The position numbers and the translations under genes were made by a program. A stretch of 49,165 nt of DNA from Verrucomicrobiota bacterium (GTDB lineage Bacteria; Verrucomicrobiota; Verrucomicrobiia; Chthoniobacterales; Xiphinematobacteraceae), in contig JAHFTB010000016.1 in NCBI GenBank assembly GCA_023269545.1, forward strand, positions 1-49,165, in the 5' to 3' direction. Below the pieces are notes generated by a model that made no database searches, was not told the DNA's origin, and was given only the letters and a program-made list of their open reading frames with translations. This document shows, in pieces, positions 1-8,800 of the stretch (the stretch's first letter is position 1; each line of letters starts with the position of its first letter).

Positions 1-984
1 GGCATCGGCGAGTGAGATGGTTTGGCGGACGTAGAGATAAAAGTAGGTACCCGCATCGACTCGGACGTAATAGAGTTCCTTCATGGCTTCCAGGAGCCGA
101 CGAGCGTAGATATCCGCACCGGCACCGACGCCTTCTGAGAAAGCAGATTGCCAGCCGCCTTTTGAGGTGCTTGTCATATTCCCAAATGGGCCCATTTGAG
201 TAAGCTGTTCGGGAAATGCCGAGGCACCCGCTGCTAATGCTGATCCCAAGATCGCCTTGGCTTCGGCATATTTATCGAGTTTGATCTGATATCCCCTTAA
301 TCCTCCGGAGCCGTCGGTTTCTGACCATTTTGATGGATTATTAGGGTTGGGAGCATGATCGAGTACGCTTGCGGTTAATTTGAGTTCTTTTCCTGAGTCG
401 ATGAATACGAGGATAAATTTGTTTTGTGCGCCAATTCGGTCACGAGAGCTTGATTTCAGGGCATCTCCGTGGATTTCGCTTCCGGAGGGAATGATAAGAT
501 GGCCACCAGGGCCGTAGACGTCCTCAATGACATATCCAAATATCGGGGTATCGAGGTTGGTGGATTCGACCGCATTTGCTAATTGGCACTTGAGGAGTGC
601 TCCAAAGGGAAGAAATTCGTCGCTGAAGGTAGGATCATTTTCCTTTTTTGCAAAGATGGTCTGGGGGATAGGAGAAGGCGACTCAATAGCCTGTTCTGTC
701 GCTGCTTGGATGACTCGGGAAATTACCGGCTCGTCGGCTCTTTTTTCTTTCCTGGTAGAATAGGATGTAGGTTCGGGAATCGAGGAGCGGAATGAATAGC
801 CTTTGCTCTCGGAAGGGGGCACGTTCTCTGAGGCTGCTGAAATATTTGTGTCAATAGGCGTGCTCTGCCGTCCTCTCCAAATGTTAAAGAAAAATATGAG
901 CGAGAAGAATATGACGGCAAATAGAGCAGCTCGTCCCCACGGCTTTGTCATCTCTCCCCATATCTTGCGCAGGTTGATGTTCAT
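1..984 (-). CDS. trbI: TrbI/VirB10-like T4SS core protein (3' end cut by window)
   Basis: Inner- to outer-membrane spanning scaffold of the type IV secretion channel. 328 codons are visible from the ATG at 984, and the frame is open to the window edge. A short cytoplasmic N-terminus is followed by one membrane segment (about residues 18-36) and a Pro/Ser-rich periplasmic linker (about 40-120). The conserved VirB10 beta domain follows, with an FGALLKCQLANAV stretch, an IPSGSEIHG motif and MKELYYVRVDAG near the visible end. The start overlaps the stop of the TrbG gene as ATGA, so translation is probably coupled. Family assignment is firm; the TrbI name is chosen from operon order. Confidence 0.85.
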   Translation of the reverse strand, partial: MNINLRKIWGEMTKPWGRAALFAVIFFSLIFFFNIWRGRQSTPIDTNISAASENVPPSESKGYSFRSSIPEPTSYSTRKEKRADEPVISRVIQAATEQAIESPSPIPQTIFAKKENDPTFSDEFLPFGALLKCQLANAVESTNLDTPIFGYVIEDVYGPGGHLIIPSGSEIHGDALKSSSRDRIGAQNKFILVFIDSGKELKLTASVLDHAPNPNNPSKWSETDGSGGLRGYQIKLDKYAEAKAILGSALAAGASAFPEQLTQMGPFGNMTSTSKGGWQSAFSEGVGAGADIYARRLLEAMKELYYVRVDAGTYFYLYVRQTISLADA

Positions 985-1835
985 TGCTTAGCTCCGGTAG
1001 ATTCTCTAAGGATCAGGACCGACCAGTTGTTGTCTGGCGCTAGGTTATTCCTGCCACCGCCGCCATCCCCTGTGATGGCGAAAAAGACAGGTGTAGTAGA
1101 ATTGGGAGGCATGGAGCCGGATGCATCTACAATAGACTGTGTGTAGATTCGCTCGCCCAGACGAACCGCCAGGTCCTGCTTTTTGTAAGAGATGGTAGCA
1201 GCGGAATGATTGATTAATTCCAGGCCAAAAACTAAGGTATCCTGAGCTTCAAATCGCCAGACGTTTTTAATCCGGACTGTAAAGTCTTGATAGGGATTCT
1301 CGATATTGGGAGAGACGTGAGCTACTCCTTCCAAGGCGTCGGGATGTTGCGCTTGGAAGAGGCTATATGCCTTTGCCTTATCTAAGAGGGAAAGAAGCTG
1401 TGAAGGGGTTACTGGCGCATTATTTTGCGCAGAGCGCTTGGGTGAATAGAGCGTCAGTGTCCGATACGGTTGATCAGCCGCTACAAGGTGAAAGATGTAG
1501 GCTTTACGATTGTAAATGACCGTCAGGTAATCCTCCGCTCCCTTTTCCAAAGCCCGCAAGGTCACATAATAGTTGCCCGGAACAAATGAGACCAAGAATC
1601 GTGCGTTGGTCTGCTCCTGAGTCGCGATATCTTTTCCGTATAAAGCGGATATTTCAGAGGGAAACAGAATAGTAGTGTTGCCAGCCCTCCACGCCGTTGG
1701 CACTTCGTAGACGATGGCCTCATCCAAGGGTTTTTGTACAATGGAAGTTGCTTCTAATGGATGGCAAGAAGCAAGAATAGCAATGACAATGATGACATGA
1801 CATTGACATCTGCGTTTAAACAGGAGGGAAATCAT
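981..1835 (-). CDS. trbG: TrbG/VirB9-like T4SS protein
   Basis: 284-residue secreted protein with a hydrophobic N-terminus (about residues 12-29) that reads as a signal peptide, possibly lipidated at the Cys in LASCHP. The N-terminal half has the VirB9/TrbG-type pattern of a TTILFPSEI strand followed by FVPGNYYVTLRA and a Tyr-rich IYNRKAYIFHL segment. The C-terminal half resembles the beta-sandwich that binds the lipoprotein partner in the outer-membrane core complex. It sits between TrbF- and TrbI-like genes, the standard F-G-I order, with 4-base overlaps on both sides. Sequence conservation is weaker than for VirB4, so the name leans partly on position. Confidence 0.7.
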   Translation of the reverse strand: MISLLFKRRCQCHVIIVIAILASCHPLEATSIVQKPLDEAIVYEVPTAWRAGNTTILFPSEISALYGKDIATQEQTNARFLVSFVPGNYYVTLRALEKGAEDYLTVIYNRKAYIFHLVAADQPYRTLTLYSPKRSAQNNAPVTPSQLLSLLDKAKAYSLFQAQHPDALEGVAHVSPNIENPYQDFTVRIKNVWRFEAQDTLVFGLELINHSAATISYKKQDLAVRLGERIYTQSIVDASGSMPPNSTTPVFFAITGDGGGGRNNLAPDNNWSVLILRESTGAKQ

Positions 1836-2470
1836 AACGCCTTTTCCTCATATGCGATGTTTCGAACTAATAGAGGGAAGAGCCCATTGCCAATAATGTC
1901 GGGGTTGCGGAGAAACTCGATGTCGAGGACAAATGTGTGAGGCTCTTCGATGGGTAACCCTGCATAGGTCCCTATTCGAATGAGGTTTCCGCGGGCACGA
2001 ACGATCCATGAATCGTAGCTCTGTCCACCAGAGGTTTTTAGTTTCCTGGTAGAAAGTATATCAATGTTAGCGACCTCAACTTTTTGATGGATTTGTTTGT
2101 CAGTGAAATATGGGGCTTGCTCCTTAATGATTTGCTGTACCTGTTCCCTCGCATTTTGCTCATAAAGCCTTTGAAGCAGCTCCGGATTGTCAGGACCGGA
2201 GGGATTCCGCTGAAGTAGGGCCATGCAAGCTAACTTAGTTTGGTAAGCGTAAAGTTGCCCAGCTTCGCTAAATGCAAGCGACGGGCTGTATACAATCGTA
2301 CCCGCAGGGTCGATGATGACGACTTTCTCCTGCTGGCGCATTGCCACGATGGTGAAATAGGGAGCTGCAATGGCTGCAACTAGACAACCAAGTGCAATAA
2401 TCATCCATGCCCGTGCAGCAATCCGGTTGTTGGTGATCGCCTCTACAGCTCTGAGGGGAAATGCGTTCAT
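1832..2470 (-). CDS. trbF: TrbF/VirB8-like T4SS inner-membrane protein
   Basis: 212-residue bitopic protein with a short cytoplasmic N-terminus, one membrane helix (about residues 21-43) and a periplasmic domain of about 165 residues, matching the VirB8/TrbF plan (NTF2-like periplasmic fold). The N-terminal arginine-containing segment before the helix and the IDPAGTIVYSPS start of the periplasmic part are visible. VirB8 proteins nucleate channel assembly by contacting VirB10 and VirB9, which are the next two genes here. The ATG at 2470 is separated from TrbL by a 304-base gap that carries a small gene on the other strand. Assignment rests on topology, length and order. Confidence 0.65.
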   Translation of the reverse strand: MNAFPLRAVEAITNNRIAARAWMIIALGCLVAAIAAPYFTIVAMRQQEKVVIIDPAGTIVYSPSLAFSEAGQLYAYQTKLACMALLQRNPSGPDNPELLQRLYEQNAREQVQQIIKEQAPYFTDKQIHQKVEVANIDILSTRKLKTSGGQSYDSWIVRARGNLIRIGTYAGLPIEEPHTFVLDIEFLRNPDIIGNGLFPLLVRNIAYEEKAL

Positions 2471-2537
2471 TGTTTTACTACCTCCTCACTACAAACAGCT
2501 TGTAATTGACTGCTCATTGGACGATTCTTTCTTTGTT

Positions 2538-2756
2538 ATGCGAAATTCCATTTTGGTTCCTATTTTGCTTGCTGTCGTCTTAACTGGCGGTGCCACTTTT
2601 TTTATTACTAAGTCAGTTTGCTCCAATAATTCCGAATCTCAGGTCGTTGCGTATCTGCGAGCCAAAGAAGCCGAGGCAGAAAAAGCCGCTTACCCCAAGG
2701 GACGTGAAGCTGCCAGAAAAGCAGAGGCGGCACTAAAAAAAGCTCTCCGAGATTAA
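2538..2756 (+). CDS. Small membrane-anchored charged protein, antisense inside the trb operon
   Basis: 72-residue product beginning MRNSILVPILL with one hydrophobic segment (about residues 5-25) and a C-terminal Ala/Lys/Glu-rich helix (AYLRAKEAEAEKAA...). It exactly fills the only sizeable gap in the secretion operon, but on the opposite strand. A longer in-frame start at 2370 exists but would run into the TrbF gene; the ATG at 2538 gives the natural N-terminal anchor. There is no clear ribosome binding site. TrbK-like entry-exclusion proteins are small membrane proteins found in the trbJ-trbL neighbourhood, but no TrbK signature is recognisable, so function is open. Confidence 0.5.
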   Translation: MRNSILVPILLAVVLTGGATFFITKSVCSNNSESQVVAYLRAKEAEAEKAAYPKGREAARKAEAALKKALRD

Positions 2757-2774
2757 TTAGGAATCTTATCATAT

Positions 2775-3680
2775 TTACACAATAGGATTTGGCGGCCTTG
2801 GGATGCTTCCTTCAGTGGAAGTGGTTTTGCTGGTAGCGGAACGTAGCTGAGAAGCTATCTGTGTACTGCGTGAAACATGTTGTGCACCAGTTGCCATGTT
2901 TGAGAGTCCAGCCCATGCCGCAGCTGTCCCAGCATTGGCGCCAGCCATAAGCTTTGTAATCGCCATAGGAGTAGCTACATAAAGGAATGTTGGAACAAGG
3001 GCTGCAACTAACATAGTTCCTATGGCTACGGGCCATCCGACTACTGTGAGTATACCTCCTATAGTCGCACCCACGCCGGCACCTAGCATTGCTGTCAACA
3101 CTCCAGTCCCCAAATAACTCAAAAATAGATCTACGAAAACAAATCCGAGGGACCACATGACTACACACAAGGAAGTCATCAGGAATCTGATACCAATCGC
3201 TTGGGTATAACTTACTGCTAACAAGCCGATCATCAGAGGAGAGACTGCAGTCAAGCAACCGGTGGAATATTCCTGAAAAAACTTAACTATTTTAATACCT
3301 AGGAGACCCCAAAATTGCAAAAATATTACTATAAGTGAAGCAATGTATGGACCAATATTCCAAACTTCTACTTCAGGTAGATTCTCTTCTAATAACTCCG
3401 TAAACCTGTTCTGGGCGCCTGGACTAACAACATCCTTCAACCCATCAAAAGCCTCTTTCCCGCCTTTCATCATTGCTGGAAAGAAAGCGAGTAGGACAAC
3501 AATGATGGTTGTTTTAAGGAGAATACCCAGGATCGACCTTGGATCGCTACCTCCCTTCCATCCGGATTCCCAGATACCGAGGATAACCAGGATAAATGCT
3601 AATGGAAATAGTTTCCATCTGAGCGTTTCAACACCTGCATCAAAAGCTGAGGCGTTTGCTAATAGTATGTACGATTCCAT
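2775..3680 (-). CDS. trbL: TrbL/VirB6-like polytopic T4SS protein
   Basis: 301-residue integral membrane protein of the secretion channel. Hydrophobic segments are visible at about residues 25-42, 52-70, 110-130, 140-160, 165-190 and 195-245, followed by a hydrophilic Ser/Thr-rich tail (RSTQIASQLRSATS...). The Gly/Ala-rich stretch around 190-240 (LGAGVGATIGGILTVVGWPVA) is typical of TrbL/VirB6 proteins, which form the inner-membrane platform. The gene starts 2 bases after TrbJ, giving the classical trbJ-trbL adjacency. Confidence 0.8.
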   Translation of the reverse strand: MESYILLANASAFDAGVETLRWKLFPLAFILVILGIWESGWKGGSDPRSILGILLKTTIIVVLLAFFPAMMKGGKEAFDGLKDVVSPGAQNRFTELLEENLPEVEVWNIGPYIASLIVIFLQFWGLLGIKIVKFFQEYSTGCLTAVSPLMIGLLAVSYTQAIGIRFLMTSLCVVMWSLGFVFVDLFLSYLGTGVLTAMLGAGVGATIGGILTVVGWPVAIGTMLVAALVPTFLYVATPMAITKLMAGANAGTAAAWAGLSNMATGAQHVSRSTQIASQLRSATSKTTSTEGSIPRPPNPIV

Positions 3681-3682
3681 AT

Positions 3683-4495
3683 CTATTTCTTGTTAAGGAT
3701 TTCCTTACGGGCTTTTGCAGATTCCTTTGAGGCTTTTTCATCCAGTCTTCGGTTGATTTCTGCATAAGCAGCGTGCTCCATCTTTTCCCTATTATCATTG
3801 AGTGCCATGAGAAGGCGCAGACGTTCTGCGGAATTTGCCTCAATTTGATCCAGTGAAGTTAAGGCGGCCTGGGATGCCAGGAGGGACGCTTGGAGCTTCT
3901 GCACCTCGGCATCAGTTTTGGCTCCTTTAAGCTGACTGTTGAGATTGGCAATCTGCCGATTTAATTCGATCCGTTTCTTTTGCGCCTCGTGAATATTCTT
4001 TTCATATTCCGCGTAGGCGTTTTCAACTGCGCGATATCGTTTCAACGGATCTTTGGGATCCCTGAACGCATTGATTCCCGTGTAGGAATTTGACCTGACA
4101 TATTTATCAATATCGATCTGGTCCTCGTCATACAGCGAGCGAATAGTCTCAGATGCATACCGACTACGAGCAATGAGACGCTGGATATCCCATAGCGTGT
4201 TTGGAATGTTATTGTAATTGAGTAAACCAGCAAATGTGTAAGAATCAATGTATCCGCCCACGACAGATTTGGGATCACCTATAGCCGAGCGCACATAATT
4301 AATTGTCTGTAGGTGCTGTTGAGTAGTCCGAAGCGTATTTTCTAGAGTTCTTAACTGATTTGCCCATTGAATTTCTTCCCAGCGGGCTTTTGCACTTTGG
4401 AACGCCAAAGCACCGGCGTCAACTACCGGCCATCCGCTGGCATGGATAACGCTAGGAATTATAAGAGCTGCTAGGACTAATGGAGATGCTTTCAT
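3683..4495 (-). CDS. trbJ: TrbJ/VirB5-like secreted T4SS protein
   Basis: 270 residues with a cleavable signal peptide ending around VIHASG (about residue 20). The mature N-terminus WPVVDAGALAFQSAKARWEEIQW matches the TrbJ pattern, in which a V-x-D element precedes long amphipathic helices. The C-terminal two thirds are coiled-coil-like and rich in Lys, Glu and Ala. TrbJ/VirB5 is a periplasmic minor pilus component. The ATG at 4495 overlaps the preceding lipoprotein gene by 4 bases, and the stop lies 2 bases before the TrbL start. Confidence 0.75.
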   Translation of the reverse strand: MKASPLVLAALIIPSVIHASGWPVVDAGALAFQSAKARWEEIQWANQLRTLENTLRTTQQHLQTINYVRSAIGDPKSVVGGYIDSYTFAGLLNYNNIPNTLWDIQRLIARSRYASETIRSLYDEDQIDIDKYVRSNSYTGINAFRDPKDPLKRYRAVENAYAEYEKNIHEAQKKRIELNRQIANLNSQLKGAKTDAEVQKLQASLLASQAALTSLDQIEANSAERLRLLMALNDNREKMEHAAYAEINRRLDEKASKESAKARKEILNKK

Positions 4496-4779
4496 TGCTC
4501 AACAGGGATAGTTATGGTGTAAGGAACCATTTTCTCCGTGGCGGCCGGATCAGGAGGAATTACAAAGGAATAGCGTCGCAGAGGACGTGACTGTTGCAGG
4601 CGCTCAGCTTCATATTTATAGAGATTCCTCTGAGCGAAGTATTGACGTTTTGCAGCATCAGCCTGACCAGCGCTATAGCCCCGCTGCCATGGTGTACGAG
4701 GCGGGGTTGTGGAGCTACAGGACGCGGTCAGGCTGACGGTTCCCCCGACAAGAAAGATGAGAAAAATATTTCTGCTCAC
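4492..4779 (-). CDS. Small T4SS-associated lipoprotein (VirB7/TrbK position)
   Basis: 95-residue protein with a lipoprotein signal: hydrophobic residues 5-19 followed by LTASC, with Cys21 as the predicted lipidated residue. The mature part is basic and Tyr/Gln-rich (QYFAQRNLYKYEAERLQQ) and ends in a Pro-rich segment. Its place in the operon and its size suggest a VirB7- or TrbK-like role in the outer-membrane complex or in entry exclusion; sequence alone does not decide. It overlaps both neighbours by 4 bases. Confidence 0.7.
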   Translation of the reverse strand: MSRNIFLIFLVGGTVSLTASCSSTTPPRTPWQRGYSAGQADAAKRQYFAQRNLYKYEAERLQQSRPLRRYSFVIPPDPAATEKMVPYTITIPVEQ

Positions 4780-5600
4780 GGGATATTGACCTCCCGTATG
4801 CGATGTTCTTGTTCATGCTCATGTAAGACCAATCCGCTACCAAAAAGCACCACGCCAGAAGCTCCGGCTGTGACCGGAATCCAAATCTGGAATGGCTTCT
4901 TCTGCTTCTTATTTTTCAGGGCCCGGATTTTTTTGTTGAGATCACTAATTTTCAATGAATATGTACCGACATCGGAGGATTGTTGAGCAACTCTGGCACC
5001 GAGCTGAGTGTTTAGAGTATCTACGCGCTGCAATAATACATTACCTTGCTGCTTGAGCTCTCTATTTAGAGTTGTAATTCCACTGGTATTGCTAGCAACC
5101 CGAGAATCTAAATCGGCAATTAGATCTTCGATCTTTTTTGAAAACTCCTCAAGGTTGCCTTTTAAAAGAAGAACTTGTGCTTGAAATTCCATTTTTCCGA
5201 CTGCAATTTTCGATTCTAAGGACTCCTGCTGGGTGGTAATCTGCTTCTGCAAGGTTTCCAGTTGATCCTTAAGTTCTCTTTCCGTCGCATGAATGGCACT
5301 CACATCCGCAGCATGTCTTTGCTGGGTGGGAGCTAAATTGTTTTGGATTCTAGCATCAAACCCCTGGATATTGCTATCCACCTGTTGTTTTAGAGTATTG
5401 AGCAGGTTTTTTAATTCACTAAAATTGCGACTGCTCAGATTTGAAAAGTGTGTATTTAGAGTATTAATTTGTGACTGGAGGTCATTTTTTAATTCTCTAA
5501 TCCGTATTTGAACCCCTGCTTCAAGGGAACCTGGAGGAGCTGCCAGGGCATCCGTAATACAGAGAAGTATTCCCACAATGATTAAAATAAAATTACGCAT
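4776..5600 (-). CDS. Secreted coiled-coil protein with C-terminal membrane anchor
   Basis: 274 residues. Signal peptide at about 1-20 (ending in DALAAPPG), then about 210 residues of heptad-like coiled coil with recurring LNT motifs (INTLNTHF, LLNTLKQQ, VDTLNTQL). A basic patch (LKNKKQKKP) precedes one hydrophobic segment (about residues 243-260), and the C-terminal tail is His/Glu-rich (HEHEQEHRI). I do not recognise a family. Inserted between TrbE and the lipoprotein gene and overlapping both, it is clearly part of the secretion operon. A periplasm-spanning rod or surface fibre anchored in a membrane would fit the topology. Confidence 0.75.
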   Translation of the reverse strand: MRNFILIIVGILLCITDALAAPPGSLEAGVQIRIRELKNDLQSQINTLNTHFSNLSSRNFSELKNLLNTLKQQVDSNIQGFDARIQNNLAPTQQRHAADVSAIHATERELKDQLETLQKQITTQQESLESKIAVGKMEFQAQVLLLKGNLEEFSKKIEDLIADLDSRVASNTSGITTLNRELKQQGNVLLQRVDTLNTQLGARVAQQSSDVGTYSLKISDLNKKIRALKNKKQKKPFQIWIPVTAGASGVVLFGSGLVLHEHEQEHRIREVNIP

Positions 5601-8268
5601 TGTTTAAAATTCCTTGAACAATATCCGGCGCTTTTCTTAATTCCCGCTCACGCCGCTCAAAATCAGCTCCTGTGCTGGATGCGCAATAGAGCATCTCCGG
5701 TGAGACCTTATTCTGTATGGTACCACAAAGTGGAGCTTGGGCATCCAGATGATAATAGGTTAAGGAGCTATAGCGGTTCTTTGGTTCGAGGTGCTCAGGC
5801 AATGGATAGCGGGAAATGGTGTCCTGGGCGGCTCCGGAGAGATCGATATCTTTTGCGAGATCCTTCACATCTCCCCGATCATTCATTCGTGTAAAGAAAA
5901 ACTGCTTAGCGTTCCCGAATACGATCGGACGAATCTTAGATTCTTTAAATTGATTGTACTGTTGAACTATGGAGATAATCCAGGTGCTAAATTTACTTAG
6001 TTGCGCATAAAATTCGCGTATCAGTTCCTCTCCACCGTTCACACCGATGGTTCGCGACGCCTCTTCAAAGACGACTCGTTTACGGATGCTCCGAGGAAGT
6101 GTAATGATGTGTTGGCGTCCGTAGTTGGCAATTAAGAATCCGGCGATTTCCTTCAGAGCTTTGTTGGATTCCGGAATATAAGTCAGATCGAAATGAGCAC
6201 ACCTGCCTTTTAGGTCAAGGGTGGAATGGCCGCAGAGAAGTTGCTGCTCGGACCAGGGAGCAAGCAAAGTAGCAATCTGATTAATTTCATCTCTGTCGTG
6301 CTCGGGAAATGGAGCCATGAGCATCAGCTGCTGCAACTCCAAATGGATCGGGTATTCCTCACGCTTAAAGGAGGCATAAGCCGTGTTGCGAATGAGCCGC
6401 TCTGTGCCCGGATCTGTGACAAATGTGGAAAGGTGATCTCCGGAGTATCCCGCGAGGCGCGATTCCCGTTCGTCCTCCGATAGCATCTGGAACTCAGACC
6501 ACGCTGTGAGGAAGGTACTTCCAGCGGGCATGGCAGAAAGCTTATAACTCTGAATAGCCATGGCCTGACGGGCAACTTTTTCCAACCGCGAGGGATCCTC
6601 CTCAAACCATTTTTCGGCAAAGTCACTATAGAGTTTTTCAACGTATTGAGTGATTTGGGCTCTGCGCAAATTGCGTTTGTCTTCATCTGCTGGTGCTCCC
6701 GAGAGTTTTAGGACTAAGGCGCTTGCCATATTAATTTGCTCGGTCGTGAGCGGAGCGCCATGGGTGTCGAGGTAATTGAGACAAAGGTCTCCATCGTCTC
6801 TAATAATGATAGGCTGCGAGCCCACTGCTTGGCTCCAGATCCCATAGGTGAGTCCCTCTTCAATGATGAGAGTATATCCGTAATACGGGTCCGTCTGGGT
6901 GAGTAGATCAGTAACAAACGCGCTTTTGCCTGCTCGGCTCATGCCGATGAGAGCCGCAAGTTGCGGAGTGTCAGACACAAATGTCTTAACACCCACTAGG
7001 GTGTCATTAGGACCATCATATAATGCTTCAGCTCCATGGAGGTGTCCCGTGAAGGAGGAGGACATCGGTAAGAGGTGACAGAGCCACGACGAATCGCCTT
7101 TATCCTGGTGGCTGGTATAGTCTCCCCAACACCAACCCGGCCAGGTTTGGAGCCATATGTTCTTCGTCGTGGCTTCTGTCGAAATGTTACTTGTCCAACA
7201 CTGCGCATCGGCCATCTGACCGAATGCGGCTTCAATCGAACGAGTTTTAGAAATGAGTTCCTGCTCGGTGTTTGCCCATATGTGGACGATGAAGTCGTAG
7301 TTGATGGGCATGACGGCTCCGGAGACGAGTTTATCAATCCGCGCTTCGCGATTTTGGATGGCGGTCAAGGTTTCCCGTCTTCCTTCCGCTTGGTAGTCTC
7401 CAGAGAGTCTTGTAAGAGCATTTTGTTCTTTTTTCTTCTCTTCCGAAACATGAAGAGGTCTCAAATTAACCGTGATCGCATAATCCAAGATCGGCAAGTT
7501 GGTCAGGTACCACATGATCCCTTGCCAGACTCGCTGCGGCCGGCGTTTGAGAATTACAAAGTTGTGAAAGTATCCGTCGTAAAAACAGCCGAAGTTCTTC
7601 CCTCCCTGGCAGCCACAATTCCACCAATTTTGTTGAATGGTTCTTGCGAGATCAAATTTGGAAAGCGCATCAAATCCCTCGCGTTTGAGGTATGAAGGAT
7701 TAAAAAACGCCGCATAGTTACACGCCAAATCTTCGTCTGTTTTTGTCCTGATGGAGCCGCCTATTTGCTGTAACAAAGAGGCAATAGTCCTCCGATGCTG
7801 CTCAAAGGCTTCGCTATATTGCTTCAGGATATTGAGGTTGTGCTGGTGAAGAACCTCTCGTCTCGCTCCCTTGGGAGGGCTCACAGATACTCGTTGTGAG
7901 AGATAGAGGGTGAGCTTTTCTCTGCGGAGTTTTCCTTCTTTGGCTTTGGCGAGGTAACGCTCGTAACGTTCATTGCGCTGTAATTCCGCCCAGCTTCCAG
8001 GCTCGCAATGTTCTTCCGTGTACTTTTTATAAGCAGTTAATTCTTGGGTGTAATTGCCGTTTACTTCCCACCTAAATTGAGCACGCACTTGAGGCGAAAG
8101 GCTGTGGAGAATGTGCCTGCAAATATCCGAGAATTGCTCCAAAATCGTGTCACTTGCCTGACGAAGATCCGGGAGGGAAATATCAAATCCTCTTGATACG
8201 AATCCTCTCGTATCCAGTTCGTTCCAAATAATGAGATTCTTTGCGATCCAGCCGTCGGGAGGTTTCAT
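5593..8268 (-). CDS. trbE: TrbE/VirB4 family T4SS ATPase
   Basis: 891-residue motor ATPase that energises pilus assembly and substrate transfer at the inner membrane. The N-terminal CagE/TrbE/VirB4 domain covers about residues 1-400. The ATPase domain has Walker A GMSRAGKSAF with Lys448 and Walker B VVFEEA with Glu735-Glu736. Length is in the usual 800-900 range, and no frameshift or premature stop is seen. The ATG at 8268 overlaps the TrbD stop as ATGA, and the 3' end overlaps the coiled-coil gene by 8 bases. This is the most confident member of the operon. Confidence 0.95.
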   Translation of the reverse strand: MKPPDGWIAKNLIIWNELDTRGFVSRGFDISLPDLRQASDTILEQFSDICRHILHSLSPQVRAQFRWEVNGNYTQELTAYKKYTEEHCEPGSWAELQRNERYERYLAKAKEGKLRREKLTLYLSQRVSVSPPKGARREVLHQHNLNILKQYSEAFEQHRRTIASLLQQIGGSIRTKTDEDLACNYAAFFNPSYLKREGFDALSKFDLARTIQQNWWNCGCQGGKNFGCFYDGYFHNFVILKRRPQRVWQGIMWYLTNLPILDYAITVNLRPLHVSEEKKKEQNALTRLSGDYQAEGRRETLTAIQNREARIDKLVSGAVMPINYDFIVHIWANTEQELISKTRSIEAAFGQMADAQCWTSNISTEATTKNIWLQTWPGWCWGDYTSHQDKGDSSWLCHLLPMSSSFTGHLHGAEALYDGPNDTLVGVKTFVSDTPQLAALIGMSRAGKSAFVTDLLTQTDPYYGYTLIIEEGLTYGIWSQAVGSQPIIIRDDGDLCLNYLDTHGAPLTTEQINMASALVLKLSGAPADEDKRNLRRAQITQYVEKLYSDFAEKWFEEDPSRLEKVARQAMAIQSYKLSAMPAGSTFLTAWSEFQMLSEDERESRLAGYSGDHLSTFVTDPGTERLIRNTAYASFKREEYPIHLELQQLMLMAPFPEHDRDEINQIATLLAPWSEQQLLCGHSTLDLKGRCAHFDLTYIPESNKALKEIAGFLIANYGRQHIITLPRSIRKRVVFEEASRTIGVNGGEELIREFYAQLSKFSTWIISIVQQYNQFKESKIRPIVFGNAKQFFFTRMNDRGDVKDLAKDIDLSGAAQDTISRYPLPEHLEPKNRYSSLTYYHLDAQAPLCGTIQNKVSPEMLYCASSTGADFERRERELRKAPDIVQGILNNA

Positions 8269-8759
8269 GGTTTGGATTCCTGTCGTTTTGCCCTGTTTTC
8301 TTTCTCTTCGAGGAATTGGTAATAAGCTCCGCCGGCTACGATGACTGCGGCGCTCTCCCCCACAGAGATTCCATAGGGTTCGTCTCTAATCAGTGTAAAT
8401 TCATAATCCTGGTAACTCCTTACATCAGCGTATTGGCTGGGAACGAACTGCGCGTGGATGGAAATGGGGAGAATCAGGCTGAAGCAAATGAAAAAGAGCG
8501 GATGCGGCTTGGAGGTAGGCTTCGACTGCCAGCTACGGCCAGCTAAAAAAGTTTCCAAGAGGTCTCGGTCGTAGGATCTGGGCCGTCTTTCCCTCAGAGT
8601 GAAAACGTAGACCAATCCAAGGATAGCGGGCACGATACCATAGCATAATGCGGTTACAGGAGATTTGTGGCCAATGAGGAAGCTCAGTACAGTCACACTG
8701 ACTCCCGCCACACCTCCACCCACAGCGATGAGGATATTGCTGCCTTCGAGGCCAAACAT
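8265..8759 (-). CDS. trbD: TrbD/VirB3-like membrane protein with extra C-terminal domain
   Basis: 164 residues from the ATG at 8759, chosen because GAAGG lies 4 bases upstream and the longer frame would overlap the preceding gene deeply. Two membrane helices at about residues 9-30 and 33-53 are followed by RPRSYDRDLLETFLAG, as in VirB3/TrbD proteins that dock onto VirB4. Unusually, a third hydrophobic stretch (about residues 86-102, ending ISIHAQF) resembles an internal signal peptide. It precedes a further ~60 residues with another Gly/Ala/Val-rich segment. Overlaps TrbE as ATGA. Confidence 0.65.
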   Translation of the reverse strand: MFGLEGSNILIAVGGGVAGVSVTVLSFLIGHKSPVTALCYGIVPAILGLVYVFTLRERRPRSYDRDLLETFLAGRSWQSKPTSKPHPLFFICFSLILPISIHAQFVPSQYADVRSYQDYEFTLIRDEPYGISVGESAAVIVAGGAYYQFLEEKENRAKRQESKP

Positions 8760-8800
8760 TTTGCCTTCGGAATCGTCGCCAGCCTGTGTGTCGATGGTTT

